64,000 bases of DNA from Progne subis subis (GCA_022316685.1 JAKJHU010000030.1:17192018-17256017); one strand, 5' to 3'. Shown: positions 47,646 through 61,800, counted from the first letter of the stretch. The notes: a model not told the origin generated them from the sequence alone. A program made the numbers and translations.

Positions 47646-49505
47646 GATCATCAGTTCAGTCCTGTTTCTTCTACAATCTACAGAGGCACAATAAAAGAAG
47701 ATCCTCAAGTGACCAGAAGAACTGGACAGTTCTGCTTTATAAGAGTTTTACCTGTTAAAGCTATGAGCAAGCTACAGAAACTCTTCAGTAAGTAAAGGCT
47801 TGTAATTATAGGATAGAAGCTGCATACACAAACTGCATTATCAGTTTAAGATCTCCCTCGGACAGCGATCTGTCCTAGGCAAAAAATAAAAGACTTTCCC
47901 ACTCCATAAAAATCCCTTCTCACCAGGGTCTGCTGCCCTTAGTCTTTCCTTTCTTAGCCTTACATGAAGCTCCTATTCAGAACACGTCCCTGCTTCAGTA
48001 TCCTTCCTATTTTTACTTATAAAGTGTCCCAGCTTCAGCTGGGAGGGAGGCACAAGCCTGGCCCTCGGGTAGATAATCAATTCAAGACTCCTTAAATAGA
48101 GGGTACAGTCAGGTGTCCCTTATACTACCAATGATTAGGCCAACAAGTCTATAATTTAAAAATTCTGAAGGGGGAAGACAGCCTAGGAAAGATTATGAAG
48201 CCTTTGCTCTGGGTAGTGTTCAATATGTCCTTTTTTCCCCATTTTCTAATCATCTGGATTTAGACAAGCTTGTTATCTAGTCCACAGCAAGGCAGGCATT
48301 AGTTCCAGCTCTTAGTGATGTTTACAGTACCTAACATTATCTGATGAGTAAATAGTTTAAGCTCTTAGCTTAAGCAGTCTGAATGATATTTTCAGGATCC
48401 AATATTTGTTTAAAAAACCCCAAACCCTGCAAAGCTTATGTTTGAGACCTTGAGTAGAAAGTCTCACCCTCAGAAGGTTGTCTGCTGACTCTCAGCTTTT
48501 ACATCTGCTTCTCACCACCAAGACATTAAAGGCAACTGGACTCCTCTTTCTGCACAGGAAATCTAATGAATTTTCAAGCCCTTCTTACACTCCCACATCC
48601 TCTCATTTAAGTCTGTACTGAGAGAGCACAAGATCTTTGTTCAAAGGGTACTTTTAGATGCCATCATCTCCAGAGGCATTTTTCCTACATTTAATCTGCA
48701 AGTTACAACCTCAGTCAAAACAGGACCACAATTTTTCTGTATTACCCTGTATTTGGAGTAGCAAAGGAAGCATTTAAGAACAAGACTTAATTTTTCTGCT
48801 TAAGCAAAATAACAAACTCCATTGATCAAATATTCACGCACATGTTCTAGAGATTGCAGCAAGGCAGTTATTTCATGCTTTTGAAATCAAACTTTATCCT
48901 GGAACAGAAGTCAAATTAAAAAAAAAAAAAATAAAAAACCCAAACCCAACTTTTTTTTTTATTTAGAGATGTGTCACACGACAAAGCTTTTTTGCCTTTC
49001 TAAGGCTAGAAAGACTTAAGACTAATAGATTCTGAAGAATCACTTTCCATGAAGAAATACAGCCACAAAACTCAAATACACACATGAAGAAAAGGAACTG
49101 TACTACACAAAATTGTGGAATCATGGCCAGCATAATTCTAGTAGACACAAAGTTGCTGCATTTCAGTAAAACTCCAACAACAGACATGCATAGGTAGCAG
49201 CTTCCCTTCATCCAATTACCACTAATTTCAGGCAGATGTCAGCACATTCAACAAGAGTATCATCAGTACAAGCACTTCCAGCATCCTGAAAAAAGTCCTA
49301 GGACCACCAACTTGAAGACTATCATTGAAAACCAGGGATAAATTGTACTAATAAGTATAATCAGACTTGAAATTAAGGTGCCTGGGTTCTGCAGTCCCCA
49401 AATTTAGATCAGGGACTCCATCAAACCATGTGATGGGAGAGTTGCTCTAAAGGCAGAGCGTGCTTTAGGCTGCTGCTGCATGAGAAACCCACAGGGTCCT
49501 TCACC
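47646..49505. other. Spacer between the two inverted solo LTRs
   Basis: 1.86 kb of AT-rich sequence with no gene recognised. It holds an A-rich then T-rich tract at 48917-48961. Confidence 0.65.
48917..48961. repeat. A-rich then T-run low-complexity tract
   Basis: A14, 'taaaaaacccaaacccaac', then about T11. The two halves are weakly self-complementary. Confidence 0.85.
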
Positions 49506-49510
49506 ACACC

Positions 49511-50190
49511 TGTCTTGGTTTGAAAAAGACAGTTGTCTGCTAAGGGTAGGCAGGCCTCTCCAGGAAATAAGGAATTCAAATCTTTCCCTCCATGTTATTA
49601 TAATTTAGAAGATTAAAAAAAAAAAAAAAACTTTCGGTCAGAGCTATGGGGAAAAGGAATAACAGTCCTTTACTAGTAAATATAACAGGACAGACAAACA
49701 ACAACAGCACTTATAATAACAGTAAAACAGAACCAAGAACCCCGAGGGCAAACGGTGGCAAAGTCCGTCGCTGATGGCTGCAAGCTGGAAGCGATGGATT
49801 GTCCTCAGCAGGCAGGCAGGGAGTGCCCCGGCAGGCAAAGTGGGCAGTGCCGGAGAACCCGCAGCGGCTGGACCCCGGGCTGACCCAAAATCCAGCAGGG
49901 TAACGAAGAAACTCCGAATTCCTGGGCACTCCAACAGATGATAGAATTCCCAGGACCAGACTCCTCCGTTAGCTGTGGACTCCAGGCAGCTACTCCGTAG
50001 CCCGACCGTCCTCCCCGGGAAAACCGAGAGAAGTGAGCCCACACCTCAGCTCTCCCGGGAGCCTCCTCCCTTCCCCAAAACCAAGTGATCAACTTCTTTT
50101 GTCAGGTTAAGCACAGCTTAACTACCCCTACTTAAAAATCTAGCAACTCATGGGGGGGAAAAATTCTACAGGAGAACTTGACCCTCAACA
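49511..50190. mobile_element. Solo LTR B (680 bp), inverted relative to A
   Basis: Starts 'tgtcttggtttgaaaaagac' and ends 'acttgaccctcaaca'. Flanking ACACC at 49506-49510 and 50191-50195 is a perfect 5-bp target duplication. It is the same LTR family as 46970-47640 in opposite orientation. A poly(A) run (A16, 49615-49630) replaces a shorter run in A. The separate target duplications show two independent insertions, not one inverted provirus. Open frames inside (132 codons at most) are LTR by-products. Confidence 0.93.
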
Positions 50191-53100
50191 ACACCTTACA
50201 ACCAGAGCATGGGCAGCGCCACATACGAGGTTAATGTTCAACCAAATGACAGGCAGAGGCTCCTGAGCTCCTCAAAGACGGAAACTGGAGAAGTGTGACA
50301 GGAATTGTGTAACAGAGGCCCAGCAGCAAGCTCCAGCCTGGCCAGAGGTACAAATGGAAGCACGTGCTGCGCACCAGCCACGCGTAACTTCCAGCAAAGA
50401 GCTGGATCCATCCATGGTGCTGCAGAACTCATCTGTTCAAGGACCACGATTCAGCGCCTACAGAATGTGCTGGATTTAGTACAGATGCACAGAATAATTG
50501 CACACCATCTATGCGTCTGGCAGCTGAGGGAAGAAGGCTACACACACAATTAGGAGCACTCAGGAAAGTTAAATCATTTGCTCTAACAGCACTAACTGAG
50601 CCTTGCTGCCCTCGCTCAGCGCAACTACAGAAATCTCTCTCTCAGAAGGAGTCTCAGAGTAAGTAAAGCTAGTTGACTTCCAGTGTTTAGTTTGAGGGTC
50701 ACTATGCCCAGCATGGGATAAAAAAACATTACCTACTATGGAATTATTTGTATTGCCATTCATGAACTTACACAATTTATCAGGGACATCTCACGTGGCA
50801 AAGACGCTGCCAAAGAATTGGATGATTTATGGGTGTTCTTATAGCAGAAATCTCCTATAGCAGGAACTTTTCCAACAACAGACATTTTCCAGCAAGCTCT
50901 GAATACTGGAATGTGACAAAAACAAGACAGAGGAAGTAAGACGACTTACATAACAATAAATCTTGTTAATAAAGATATGCTTGTCAGTGTGGCTGAACCA
51001 GAAAATTTCTTCTGCCTAATGGTATCATCATAAGCACCACAGAAAGCTCACTAACAAAGAGAGGGCTGACTTCACAAAGAGCAGTACAAAACCCCTTTGG
51101 CTGATCAAGAGGCTTCCAGTAGCTTGTCTTTCAATAAAAATTAAACTGGCTTTTAAAGATTTAGTAACATGACAAATATTAACTTATTCATTGTCTTATC
51201 ACTCAAATCTAGAAATGGATGTTGGCCTTCTGGGCCTCCGCAAAAACAGTATTGAAAAGAAAGTCACCAACAATGACTAAGATATTCCACATCTGAAAGT
51301 AAGAAAAGGTGTCACTTGGATGTACTTTCAGTTAATGTATCACTGCAGAGAAACTAAAGGAGTCCTGCATTCCATTACTAACCTTGCCTCTATCTTACAA
51401 ACATGTTTTATGAGGAGTCATTCAACTACAGAAACTCAGGCAGCGCTGCAGTTAACTAGGGAAACATGCATTTGATCCCTATTTTTACTACAACTTCCTG
51501 TTTGCTTCCAGGTAATTAACACTGCCATACCTCAGTTCCTTATCGTTCTTCATGATGAGGCCAAACATTCATCACTAAGAGGAGAAGGACTTTAGCCAGG
51601 TGTGTTGTCTTTGAATTCTGCCACAGCAAGAGCTGCTAAGGGCAGCAATGGATAAAGGCATAAGCATTGAAGAGGCTGTTTAGTGACTCTCCAGGCAGTC
51701 ACTGAGGATACTCTGCGGGAAGTACACAGGCACAATACCCCCAAAATCTCTGCACTACATCACATTACAGACAGAAGTTGCTGAAGCAGTACAGACTCCA
51801 AAAATCAGATGGTGCATTCCTATCCAGCAAAGATATTCATGTTAAACTCTCATCCATCAGCCTGAAAAATAATGGGAGTTACTGTTTTACTGCTGAAAAC
51901 TTGAGCTTCTTAAGACTTTAAGTTAAGGCCCTACAGACAGTAAGAAGTTAACTAACCATTAGAGACAGTCCAGTCTAATCCTGGAGATAAACAGTAACTT
52001 CACTTCAATATGCATGTTGTAGTTAAAAAAAATCTTTTATTAAGACTATTTAGAATAATAAAATCATTCAAATGTTCCAAACTGCTGATCAAATTACCCT
52101 TTCACAAAGATAACAATTAAAAATAATAATAATTTTTTTAAAAATGCACATGTCAAACAATGTGCTTGAGGGGAAAAACTCAAGTTTCATCCAAATCAAC
52201 CAACTTCAACACTGGTTACTGCTGGATTATCAGAGCGGAATGTCATAAGATGCCCTGTAGTTAGAACACACCTCTTAACAACAGTGAACCTACAGTGGGA
52301 CAATTTTCTATGATGAAGAATGAGCGTAAATGTACGATTTACATTTTAGTAGTTGTATTTAAGTCAAATTTATAGAAAAAGCTGCTCCCATGGAAGAAGC
52401 CTTTGAGCAAAAGAAATTTGTGTTCAGACCATTAACAGGATCCACAAATTCCAATCTCGCACACAACAGGAATCTATGGCAAGTCTACAGAACTTGTGAC
52501 GAATGAACCACACTTGGTAAAGTAAAATCAGCTTTTTGTTTTGCTGATCAGCCACAATCATGAACACCACAGTTATGACACAACAGAGAAGTAATTAAGC
52601 AGTTCATGAGACCATGAAAAACACTCTCAAGAACCAGGCAAAGAAACAAGGATAGCTCAGAAAGGTGGCATCTCTAACTCTGGTTCCGTGTCACATTCCT
52701 AACAGATAGCAGAGGGCACGAGCAGCTACACTTCCTCCGCCAACTGCGAAACCGGCAAACACAATATACTACCAAAGTAGATACAAAACCTGTAACTTCA
52801 GGCACACAGACCTTGCCCTAACAGGTATCACATCCTGTTAATACCAGAATACAATAACAAGAACTGATTCACTGAGAAACCCCTTATTTGAGGCAGTTTC
52901 TGGAGCCCTGGGTGCTGCTTTTGTGCACACACATGGCACCACAAGAGCAACACATGGTAGGAAATTAAACTCTGAGGAAATAATGTCTTCCCTCACCTTA
53001 AACTCTTGTACACACTATCACAGTTCTGATTATCACAAGGAATTATCAAGCAGTATTTTACAGACTTTTGGTTTCTTCCACTGAGCACTCTGCCTAGAAT

Positions 53101-54520
53101 GAAAAAGAGCTGCTTCAGCACTCAATTATGTCAAGGATCACTGTTACAAAAAGGTATATTGGGGTAGTGGCAAGCCACTGAAGCAGATTTATTTCAGAAA
53201 ACAGAGCTATAACTTTTCTATTAGACAATAAAAGCTACTGCTTGAATGCAGTGATTCTCAACCTCCTTCCAACTACAGCTCTTCCTACTTTTTGTCATTA
53301 TAAGCCCTAACTCTGCCATCCCAGAGGCAGAACACTCATTTTACTTCCTCTGAGACGTGTGACTGCAAGAGCAGGGAATAGCAAACAGGATCATGCCCCA
53401 GCACACAAACTCAAGTAGAATTAAGTCACACATAGAGTGACATGGAAGTTCAAAAGATACACAAAGTGAAAAGAAGTGTACTTAAGACCAGCTAGGGATA
53501 AAAAAAGGGTGGGGGAGAGGGACAGAAAAAGAGACACAGACAGAAACCAGTCCACAGATGGCTATACCTGATCCATTCTACTCTTCAGAATGCTGCTGTT
53601 GATGGAATCTTTTCACTATAGTCACTCCACCCTGGGCTGCCACAAAGCTGCTGTCTTGCACCCATGAAAGAATAACAGCTCTAGAATTTCTGATTTAAAT
53701 TGAATTAATATTTCATACTATCAATTTTATGATTGTCAAAGTTCCATTGCAATTCCTAGTAAGTAAAAAACCCCACTTAAATACAGGATATACTTTTCAC
53801 TTCTTACACTACTTTAGATATTTACAATGGGGAAAAGAGTGAGGCAAAGAACCCTAAACATCATGTACTCTTTTCATAAAAACTGCTCTAAATTGCACTC
53901 AGCCACATCAGCACCCTTCACAAGTTAACACACAGAAACATACTCTACAGAGAGCAACATAACAGCTTAGCATTTTAACCTCAATCTATTGCTACCTTTC
54001 ATCAGAAATCAGGGCTCCACACAAGTTTTCTCAACTATAAAATCTTTTGAAAGCTTAAGTATTATCAATGTTTTAATACACTCTATTATCTGTGACTGTT
54101 CATGACTTTGAATCTGCCATCAAGCCGCATGCTCCCTCACCCTCAAAAGGCTTCTCTGGTGTGCAAGCATTATTATCAGCCACATTCAAATCAGTAAAGT
54201 ATTCAAGTATTGCAACACAGTTTAAAGTCAATACCATAAACACCATTCCCAACACGCAAATTCATAGCTTTCAGCCTTCTCCTTAGTATGCTGAAGAATA
54301 AAAAACTTACTTTGGCCTGTTTACTTTTTAAAAATGCCTAGCTCAATATTTTAACAGAAAATGAGCACTTCTGATATGACTGACCCCTTAAGACTTTGCT
54401 TCCACTTTCAAAAGTTCTAACCAAGTCTGCTTTTCCCTGTTTATAGATCTGATACTCAGAGGCTAAAATAGACACAATTTAAAGTCAGGGAAACCAAAAC
54501 CTGTCCACGTACATATTTCC

Positions 54521-54553
54521 CACCACCACCCCCCCCCCCACCACCACCCCCCC
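54521..54553. repeat. C-rich / (CAC)n tract, G-rich on the minus strand
   Basis: The tract reads 'caccacc' then C11, 'accaccacc' and a C7 run. The minus strand therefore carries two long G-runs separated by TGG triplets, able in principle to form a G-quadruplex in a minus-strand transcript. Confidence 0.9.
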
Positions 54554-54737
54554 ACTTCTGAAGGCAAAGAGCAAGCAACTCCAGATCCACAACTTAGTTA
54601 AGAAAGACAAAAAAGATGTCCTGCAACTATTTGAGGAGAAGAGAACAGGCCAAATAGTACAAGTCTGGGAGAAATCTCTGTATATGGAAGCAAGTCCCTG
54701 GGCAAATTATTCAAATATGAATAAGCTTTGCACTTAC

Positions 54738-54758
54738 CTGAGGGGAAAATCAAGAAGT
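54738..54758 (-). promoter_or_regulatory. Candidate recursive (ratchet) splice site
   Basis: On the minus strand a pyrimidine tract 'cttcttgattttcccctcag' is followed immediately by GTAAGTGC. The acceptor-then-donor arrangement with no exon between is the signature of recursive splice sites in long introns. It would act on CYRIB only if this intron reaches this far upstream, which the window cannot show. Confidence 0.3.
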
Positions 54759-57700
54759 ATCTGCAGCTACTAGCCTTGTTCTTATAAATCTCTTAACTCA
54801 GAACTACTCCAAACATTAATTTTTACAGCTGTACTGTACCACAGTCAAGAGCAGGCAGTCTTTCAGCCTTACCACTGTTACTTGACTAAAAGGGGAAGTA
54901 AAGCAAGTTGCAGTATCTGTTCTGTCAGACTAGATTAATGTACTTCTACTTTTAAAGATCCTTTCATTTACACTGTCTCTAGATAGCTATAATTACAAAG
55001 AAATGCAGAAGAGTATTCTGAATTGGCAAAGAAGTCTTGGCAGTTTGTTCTTTTCCACAGCAGAAAAGAGATAAAAGTCAAGGATGCCATTCCTGGATGT
55101 TTGCAGATAGCATACAAACTGTGAAGGCAATTTTGTAGTACATATATGAACAGGCAAAGAAAAAGGGTGAATTCAATACCTCCTTGTAGGTGAAGGGAGT
55201 CTCCCATTAAATTCTAAAGTACATATAAAACTAATATTAAACTGGCACAACTGTACAAAACTCAAAGGCAGGCATCAGGGCAATCAATCTCATGTTACCC
55301 CTGAATCACTCTGACAGTGAAGACTGCTTGTCAGTGAAGACTGCTTGTGACAAAGATCACAGGATTAAATCTATCTCAAAACTTTTATTTAAAGCATTTG
55401 CCTTCAGACCTTTGATGAGAGAAAATCCTATAAAAGGTATCTGCAAGACATCTGCTCCTACCTTAAAGATCTGTTCTGTCATCAGACCTGAAAACGCCCA
55501 TTTCTCCTCCCAACAAAAATAAGATTAACTGGCCTGAATTACCAGCTTTTTCTTTCCTTGAAAAACATCTAAAACCAGAAAGGATGCTGGAATTTCCTAG
55601 GACAGTTACAGATGTAACCCTTTCAGGTCCCCACAAATAACTTGTCACTGACAACCATTTATTGAAATTGGCTTAGTAAGAATTACTGCTACTTCTTTAC
55701 ATTGATGCTGTCAGAGGAAAAGCCTTGAGACAGAAGGTTTTGAGACCTAAACCCACTGAAACTGAAAATGAACATAATGAACTATAAACGCTGAACAGAA
55801 CTACTACAAATTTATTTGAGCTTAGAAGGAGCTACTGGACAGAGGCAGTGGTAGCAGGCAATATTAACCACTTTATCACCAACCCCCATTATCTCCCAGG
55901 GGAGACAGGAAGACACATCTTTTATTGCTGTACAGTACAGAAAGGTTAGCTCTGAGAAATCAGGAAATTAAAAGAATATATAAATATCAGAACAGGAGAA
56001 GGCTGTCATGCCAGGAACACAGTTAAAGCCATGCTGTAAATGATGTAACTGGTTCCAAGAAAGCAGCTGTAGTTATGGGTTATGTAGCAGCCTGTCTTTT
56101 CACTAAAGTCAAAATTCCATCAATGTCTGCGTTATAACAGAGGAGTTCTGCCTGTCAAGTACTTGCAGGATTTAGTATCTGTATACACTTACACCTTTCC
56201 ACCATCTAACCATTAAAAACAATTCCAACTTTCTTGTTTAAGGATTAGAGTTAAAACTGCAACTTTGATCAACCACCTTTAATTCCAAAGGCATTGCCAT
56301 TCACACCACTGCTTCAGTCTAACCCCAATCCCAAGCACACACAGCCCTTGACATGAAAAGGTTGAGTCAGTGAACAGGTTATGGTTACATCCTCAAACAG
56401 ATCTCAGTTTTACTTTTCATATTTATTCAACACAATTCCTCCCAACTCCTAAGAATTAATCAAGTTTTATTTCCCTTTGGTTTTACTCTTTAAAGACTGC
56501 AACACCAGAGATTGTCAAGTACTCAGCAGTTCCCCAGAAAACTCAGCTCTGCTACCATGGACACATACATAGTGAGACTCTCTTATCTTCTGAGTTTACA
56601 CAGCAGAGATTTATTATCAGTTGAATTTTAGTTTGGTTTCTTTTCTCTTTTTTTTAGCCTTCCACCCTGTCTTTCATACAGCTGAGCCTCAACCTTATAC
56701 TTAACATCACTTCAAGCTGTATCATGGGAAGAAAAATACAGTACATTCTCATGAGATAGTTTTATATGTAGATGTCTAAAGTCAGGTCTAACCAAGTGGT
56801 GCATAATGAATACTGAGATAAAAAGAAAAAAAAAAAGTACTTTTTCCTTGTACACAGATGACAGCAAAAAGAATTTGCTGGAATGTGTAGCATTTCTTTT
56901 CATTTCCCCAGGCACCTTTTACAAGACTGTGCCAGTTACTTTAACAGTAGCCAGCAAAATGTGCTGCCGTGCAGCTGGGACAGCCATCATTTCCTGCCCA
57001 TCTTTACACATGTGCACAAAAAGCTGCTACTCAACAATCAAAATTCTTGTAAGCTGAAATAAGTCACTTACAAATACTGTCAGATTACTGTTTTAGTTAC
57101 ATGCAGAATTTATATCAGTTTTATACTAAGATACAATTTAGAGTTTGTGTTTCTTTGTGACTATCACACAACTACAAAGACTGATTCCCAATTTTATTTA
57201 AACAGAACAGTCTGCTAGCACTATCTGGGAAACCAGTACTTAATACAAATTTGCTTTGAGACAACAGGTTAGTAAACCAAGGTCTTAAATAATGGCTACA
57301 GTGCAGAGACATGCCACATTTAGAACAGACTTCTGAAAGGATCAGAAGTACAGCACTGGTTTCAAAGAAATCTGATCCTGGAAGGATGTCCCACTTAACT
57401 TCTTGGTAGGATTTATGTTTAACATGAAATGCAAATCAACAAAATCTTGGATCTCTAGGATATTCCGTAACTGCCAGCATTACATCTGCCTACAGTTTCC
57501 CAGGCTACTTGCCCTGGCAGCACAGAGAATATACAAAGCATAATGAATATGAGTTAAACGCTAGCTTTTCTTGACAACCTGTTATTGACTGCCTCTGGAT
57601 GGACTTCAAATTAGGCCAAACTGTTTATCATTTTTAGCTGAAAAAAGCTCATTTCAATTCTCCTAGCTGAGAAGATTAAACTATGTGTTCATGCTACTGC

Positions 57701-57924
57701 TGCTTCTTTCCTAATAGTAAAGGAGGGCAAAAGCTACACAACAGATCAAAACATTCACAAGTCCAAAAAATAATTTGCTTTAAGTTGTTTTTCTGATTCC
57801 AAACTACTCAATAGAACAAGATGGAAACAAGTCACTCAGACCATGAATGTATAATACAAAATCAACACACATCACCAGATCAGAGAAACTCTCAAAACAG
57901 ATTTTCCCAATGCATCACTTCCTG

Positions 57925-58800
57925 CCAAGAAGCACAGAATCAGAATGGATTGGATTAGAGCAGACTTTTAAAGGTCATCTAGTCCAACACCCTGCCATAG
58001 GCAGGGACATTTTCAACTCAATCAGCTTGCTCAGACCTAGCTCTGAATGCTACCAGGGATGCGGCATTTACCACCTCCCTGGGCAACCTGTGCTGGTGTT
58101 TCATTACTCTTGCTGCAAAACATTTCCTCCTTAGTCTAAATCTGGCCTCTTTTAGTTTAAAACCATTGCCTCTTGTGCTAGTGCAATAGGCCCATGCTGA
58201 AAGTCTGGCCCTATCTGTCTTACAGGCTCTCTCTGGGTACTGGAAGGTTGCTCTCTAAGGTCTCCCCAGGGCCTTCTCTTCTTTAGGCTGAACGACCCCA
58301 GCTCTTCCACCTGCCTTTAAAGAAAAAGTGCTTCATCCCTCTGATTTTGTGGGCCTCTCCTGGACTCAACTCCAAGGTCTTTGCTTTGAGGACTCCTGAG
58401 CTGGACACAGTATTCCACATGAGGTCTCATGGGAGCAGAACAGAGGGGCACAGCCACCTCCCTTGACCTGCTGGCCCTGCTGTTGAGGATGCAGCCCCAT
58501 CGCAGACACATTGGCTCTGAGATGCAAGTGCACATTGATGGCTCACATGGAGCTTTTCATCCACCAACATCCCCACGTCTTCCTCCTCGGGGCTTCTCTG
58601 AACCCATCCTGCTCCATCCCCCAACCTGCACTGATCCCAGGGCTCGCCTGGACCCAGGCTCCAGACCTTGCACTTGTCATTGCTGAACCTCATGCTGCCC
58701 TGGGCAGCAACATCCTCAGACACTGTGTGACCTCCACATCCAAGCTACTGGGAACCCAGCAGGAGACCTTCCACTGACCAATGAGATGTACTGAATTGCT
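57925..58800 (-). repeat. CR1 LINE 3' part, minus strand
   Basis: The 3' end is at the left: 'gaatcagaatggattggatt', then 'ggtcatctagtccaacaccc' (the reverse complement of the CR1 3' UTR). Further right, the minus strand carries reverse-transcriptase C-terminal remnants such as 'MRFSNDKCKVW', '[17 protein letters not shown]' and, in another frame, a '[14 protein letters not shown]' block. Several frameshifts make it inactive. The 5' limit is uncertain: the next few hundred bases could be a decayed continuation. Confidence 0.88.
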
Positions 58801-61800
58801 TCTTGGTCAGCCAGGATGGTCCAAGAAATGCCCCCAAAGTACTGGCACTGGCAGAGGCATCTCCCACTACAGAACTGGCTTGCTTTCACTCCCCAGAGCT
58901 GCTCACTGCTCACAGCATCCCTGACATCTCCCACACTGACCTGAGTCTCAAGCAATTCAATTATCATGAGGACAGGACCCCAGGAGATGTGATGGGAGGT
59001 AGAGACAGCCTTGTCACTGACCCAGCCTGGCACACTGGAAAAGTGGGGCGGGGGGGAGCATAAAACACCTTTCCAAAAGCATACAAGAATCACAGGGCTC
59101 CCTCAGTCAGCACTAGGGTGGGGGAATCAAACCCACAGCACAGATAAGGTGGAGCCTGGGGGGCTGCAGGCAAGTAGGAAGCTGTGGTGCAGCGGGAAGT
59201 TGGTCGTGTTACATTATTTAAGCTCTTGCTGCACCTTTACTCTTCATTTTTTCATGTAGCATGCTGAACTACACATAGGCTATTAATGTCAGAAAAAAAG
59301 CAAAGCCACCAAAATAGCTACAAAAAGTCAGATTACACAATAATTTAAATACAAACAAGAATGACTATGACTAAAAACCCTGAACTACATCCACTAGCAG
59401 AAAAATCCCACTCTCACGCAGTGATACGCATCAAGTTCCATTTTGTGCAGATCAGTATCAACAATTCCGTTTTTATAGTATTCTCACAAAATAAAGAACA
59501 CAGTACTGGCACGGAAAAGTAACCACACAATAAATACAGCACTACCTTTATACAGAATTGTACCATTTCATACTAAACAAGACTACAGGGTAAGTGCAGC
59601 TCTGTTTGAAAATTACAGTAGTTGTTAATCAACAAGTATTTGCTTCCTGCCCTTCTCTCCGCCCAGTTTTAGCACAGTTAGCATCACTGAAACTAAAGAG
59701 GGAGAAGTTGTTTCTTTTCCATTCAGAAGGTTAACCTGTTTCTATGGATGAACACAGTATTGGAACTTAACAGAGTTACAAAATTTGGATTTGCAGTGCA
59801 GAAATGCAAACAAGTTGACAGATGCCAGTATGTCAGTGATGGGGGGTTTGATTAGAGCCCACATCAGCAACTTTAGAAAATCACCTTCAACCCTGAAAAG
59901 TGATACAAGAATAATGATTCAGCGTCCTTTATAAAGATGACTACCACAGGAACAACATGAGAACCTGACTTAGGACTACTTCAGAAACAGCTCTCAAAGT
60001 ACAGGATTTTGTATCTAGTGGCCTTTAATAACAAAAGGTGATTGGCTTCCCTCTCTATTCTTCAGTGCTGAAAAAATCTCACTATCAGTATCACAACTAG
60101 CACTACCACTAAATTTAAATACATTGATTTTCAGCACTGATACAAGAATAAGTACAGACATGCTCCTATTTTTACAGAAGTTATAAACTCAAGCATTACT
60201 TAAAGCTGAATATTCTCATTGTAACAAATGATTTTTTTCATGGAATATCCTTTCTTTTTCTCCATACTTGCTAAAATCCAAAGACACATAAAAGCCCTGA
60301 TTTTTCTCTCCAAAATGTTAAAGGACCTTGACACTGTGCACAGGCTATTACCCATTACATTCACATGTATAAAATGCAAATGGGTGTTTTTTGCAATGTA
60401 TAAACAGCCAAAATTATTCACGCCAAGTGCTCACCTAGTCCAACAGCAGATATTTAGGGAAATATCCTTGGGACCACCTCAGAGGTAATACAGGGACTGC
60501 CTGAACCACAGGTTACCCCTGCACATTTGATGTGAACATCTTTGGCCTCTCCAACCAAACGTGACAGCAAGTGCCACAGCCCAGTTAGGTACTGTGTGAG
60601 GGGAGGGGGGAAAAAAGAGCCTGATTTATTTTACAAATATGGTCTGATAACTGAGTTCCAACTTCCAGTGCTGCGAAGAAAAGTTCTCGATTCTGTCAGC
60701 CTATATTATATAATTTATTTAATGTACCTTTACCACATTGCCTTTCAATTTCCTTAAAATCAAGGTCTCAGGTATTCAGTTTAGTAAACTACATTTGCAT
60801 TCTAAGACTTCCAATCACCTGACACATTAGCTTGGTCTATGACCAGCTTTTACAAAAAGCAGACATATATGTTAGCTTGCTAGCGGGAAACTAGGTCAAC
60901 CATTTACTGAAATCCATGCAGACTCAATCTCTGCAAACAAGCACAAGAAGGCAGTGATGGTATGGTGGGACTTTGGTTCATTTGGACTCTTCAACCCTCA
61001 ATAGAACAAGGCTGATCTACAGAAGTTTCAAGGAATTTCTTTAGTCTATTCCTAAAGCCCTGGATGACTGTGCTCTTTTAAATGGCACCTGAACAGATCA
61101 TAAATGCAACACCGAGCCCAGAAGGTCGCAGCTTTAACAAAGTCCATCTTCTGCCACCTGTTCTCCTTCCATCTCTACCTCCCTGAACGTCTCTCCTTTT
61201 TCACTCATCCTGTAGCTCAAATTGGAGCTCAACAGAACAAGAGCAAGTACATAGTGCAGAAGTCCTGGATCAACCATCAACCAGGCCTCAGTCGCCTCCC
61301 AAACTTTAGTTCCTACTACCAAAGTACTGGGAATTGCCACTCACCTCAGCTGCCATGAGAAGCTGCTTCTGTGGTAGAGCAAGTCTCTCCCCTGGCTCAG
61401 AGGTACCGCCAGTTGTGATTTGTGCTGACTTTTTGGAAGGTTTTTTAGTTTTTTCACTTATTATAAAACTTTACTTCAGTACATTGTCCATCTCCCAGTG
61501 AGAGGAAAACAAAACCAGTTACAGTAATGCCATGAAGAAGATATCTTTCCTGGGACTATGAACTACACTAGAAAAACTGGAAGAAAGACAACATCTGTTG
61601 CTTAGCTAGCATACGATTTTCAGACAAAGAAAACTACCATAAACCAAGAATTTAATATTTATGATTGCTACTTTGGTTTCTAAATTTGTAATGAATACAA
61701 ATTTATTTTGGAACAACAGAAGACAGGAATAATCATATTCAGACCTCTCAAGTGACAAAATTATTAAAGTATCTATAACAATGGAGAACCAGTAGTATTA

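Larger units (their letters stand above)
50196..57924. other. Non-coding stretch, no gene recognised
   Basis: AT-rich apart from a GC-richer patch at about 50200-50560 directly beside solo LTR B, which I cannot assign. It includes a C/CAC-rich tract (54521-54553) and a recursive-type splice signal at 54737/54738. Confidence 0.55.

Noticed and set aside
46970..50190. The two LTRs as ends of one provirus
   Set aside because: They are in opposite orientation, have different target duplications, and the spacer has no retroviral sequence.
58427..58723. 98-codon minus-strand frame
   Set aside because: It is a CR1 reverse-transcriptase C-terminal remnant with frameshifts on both sides.
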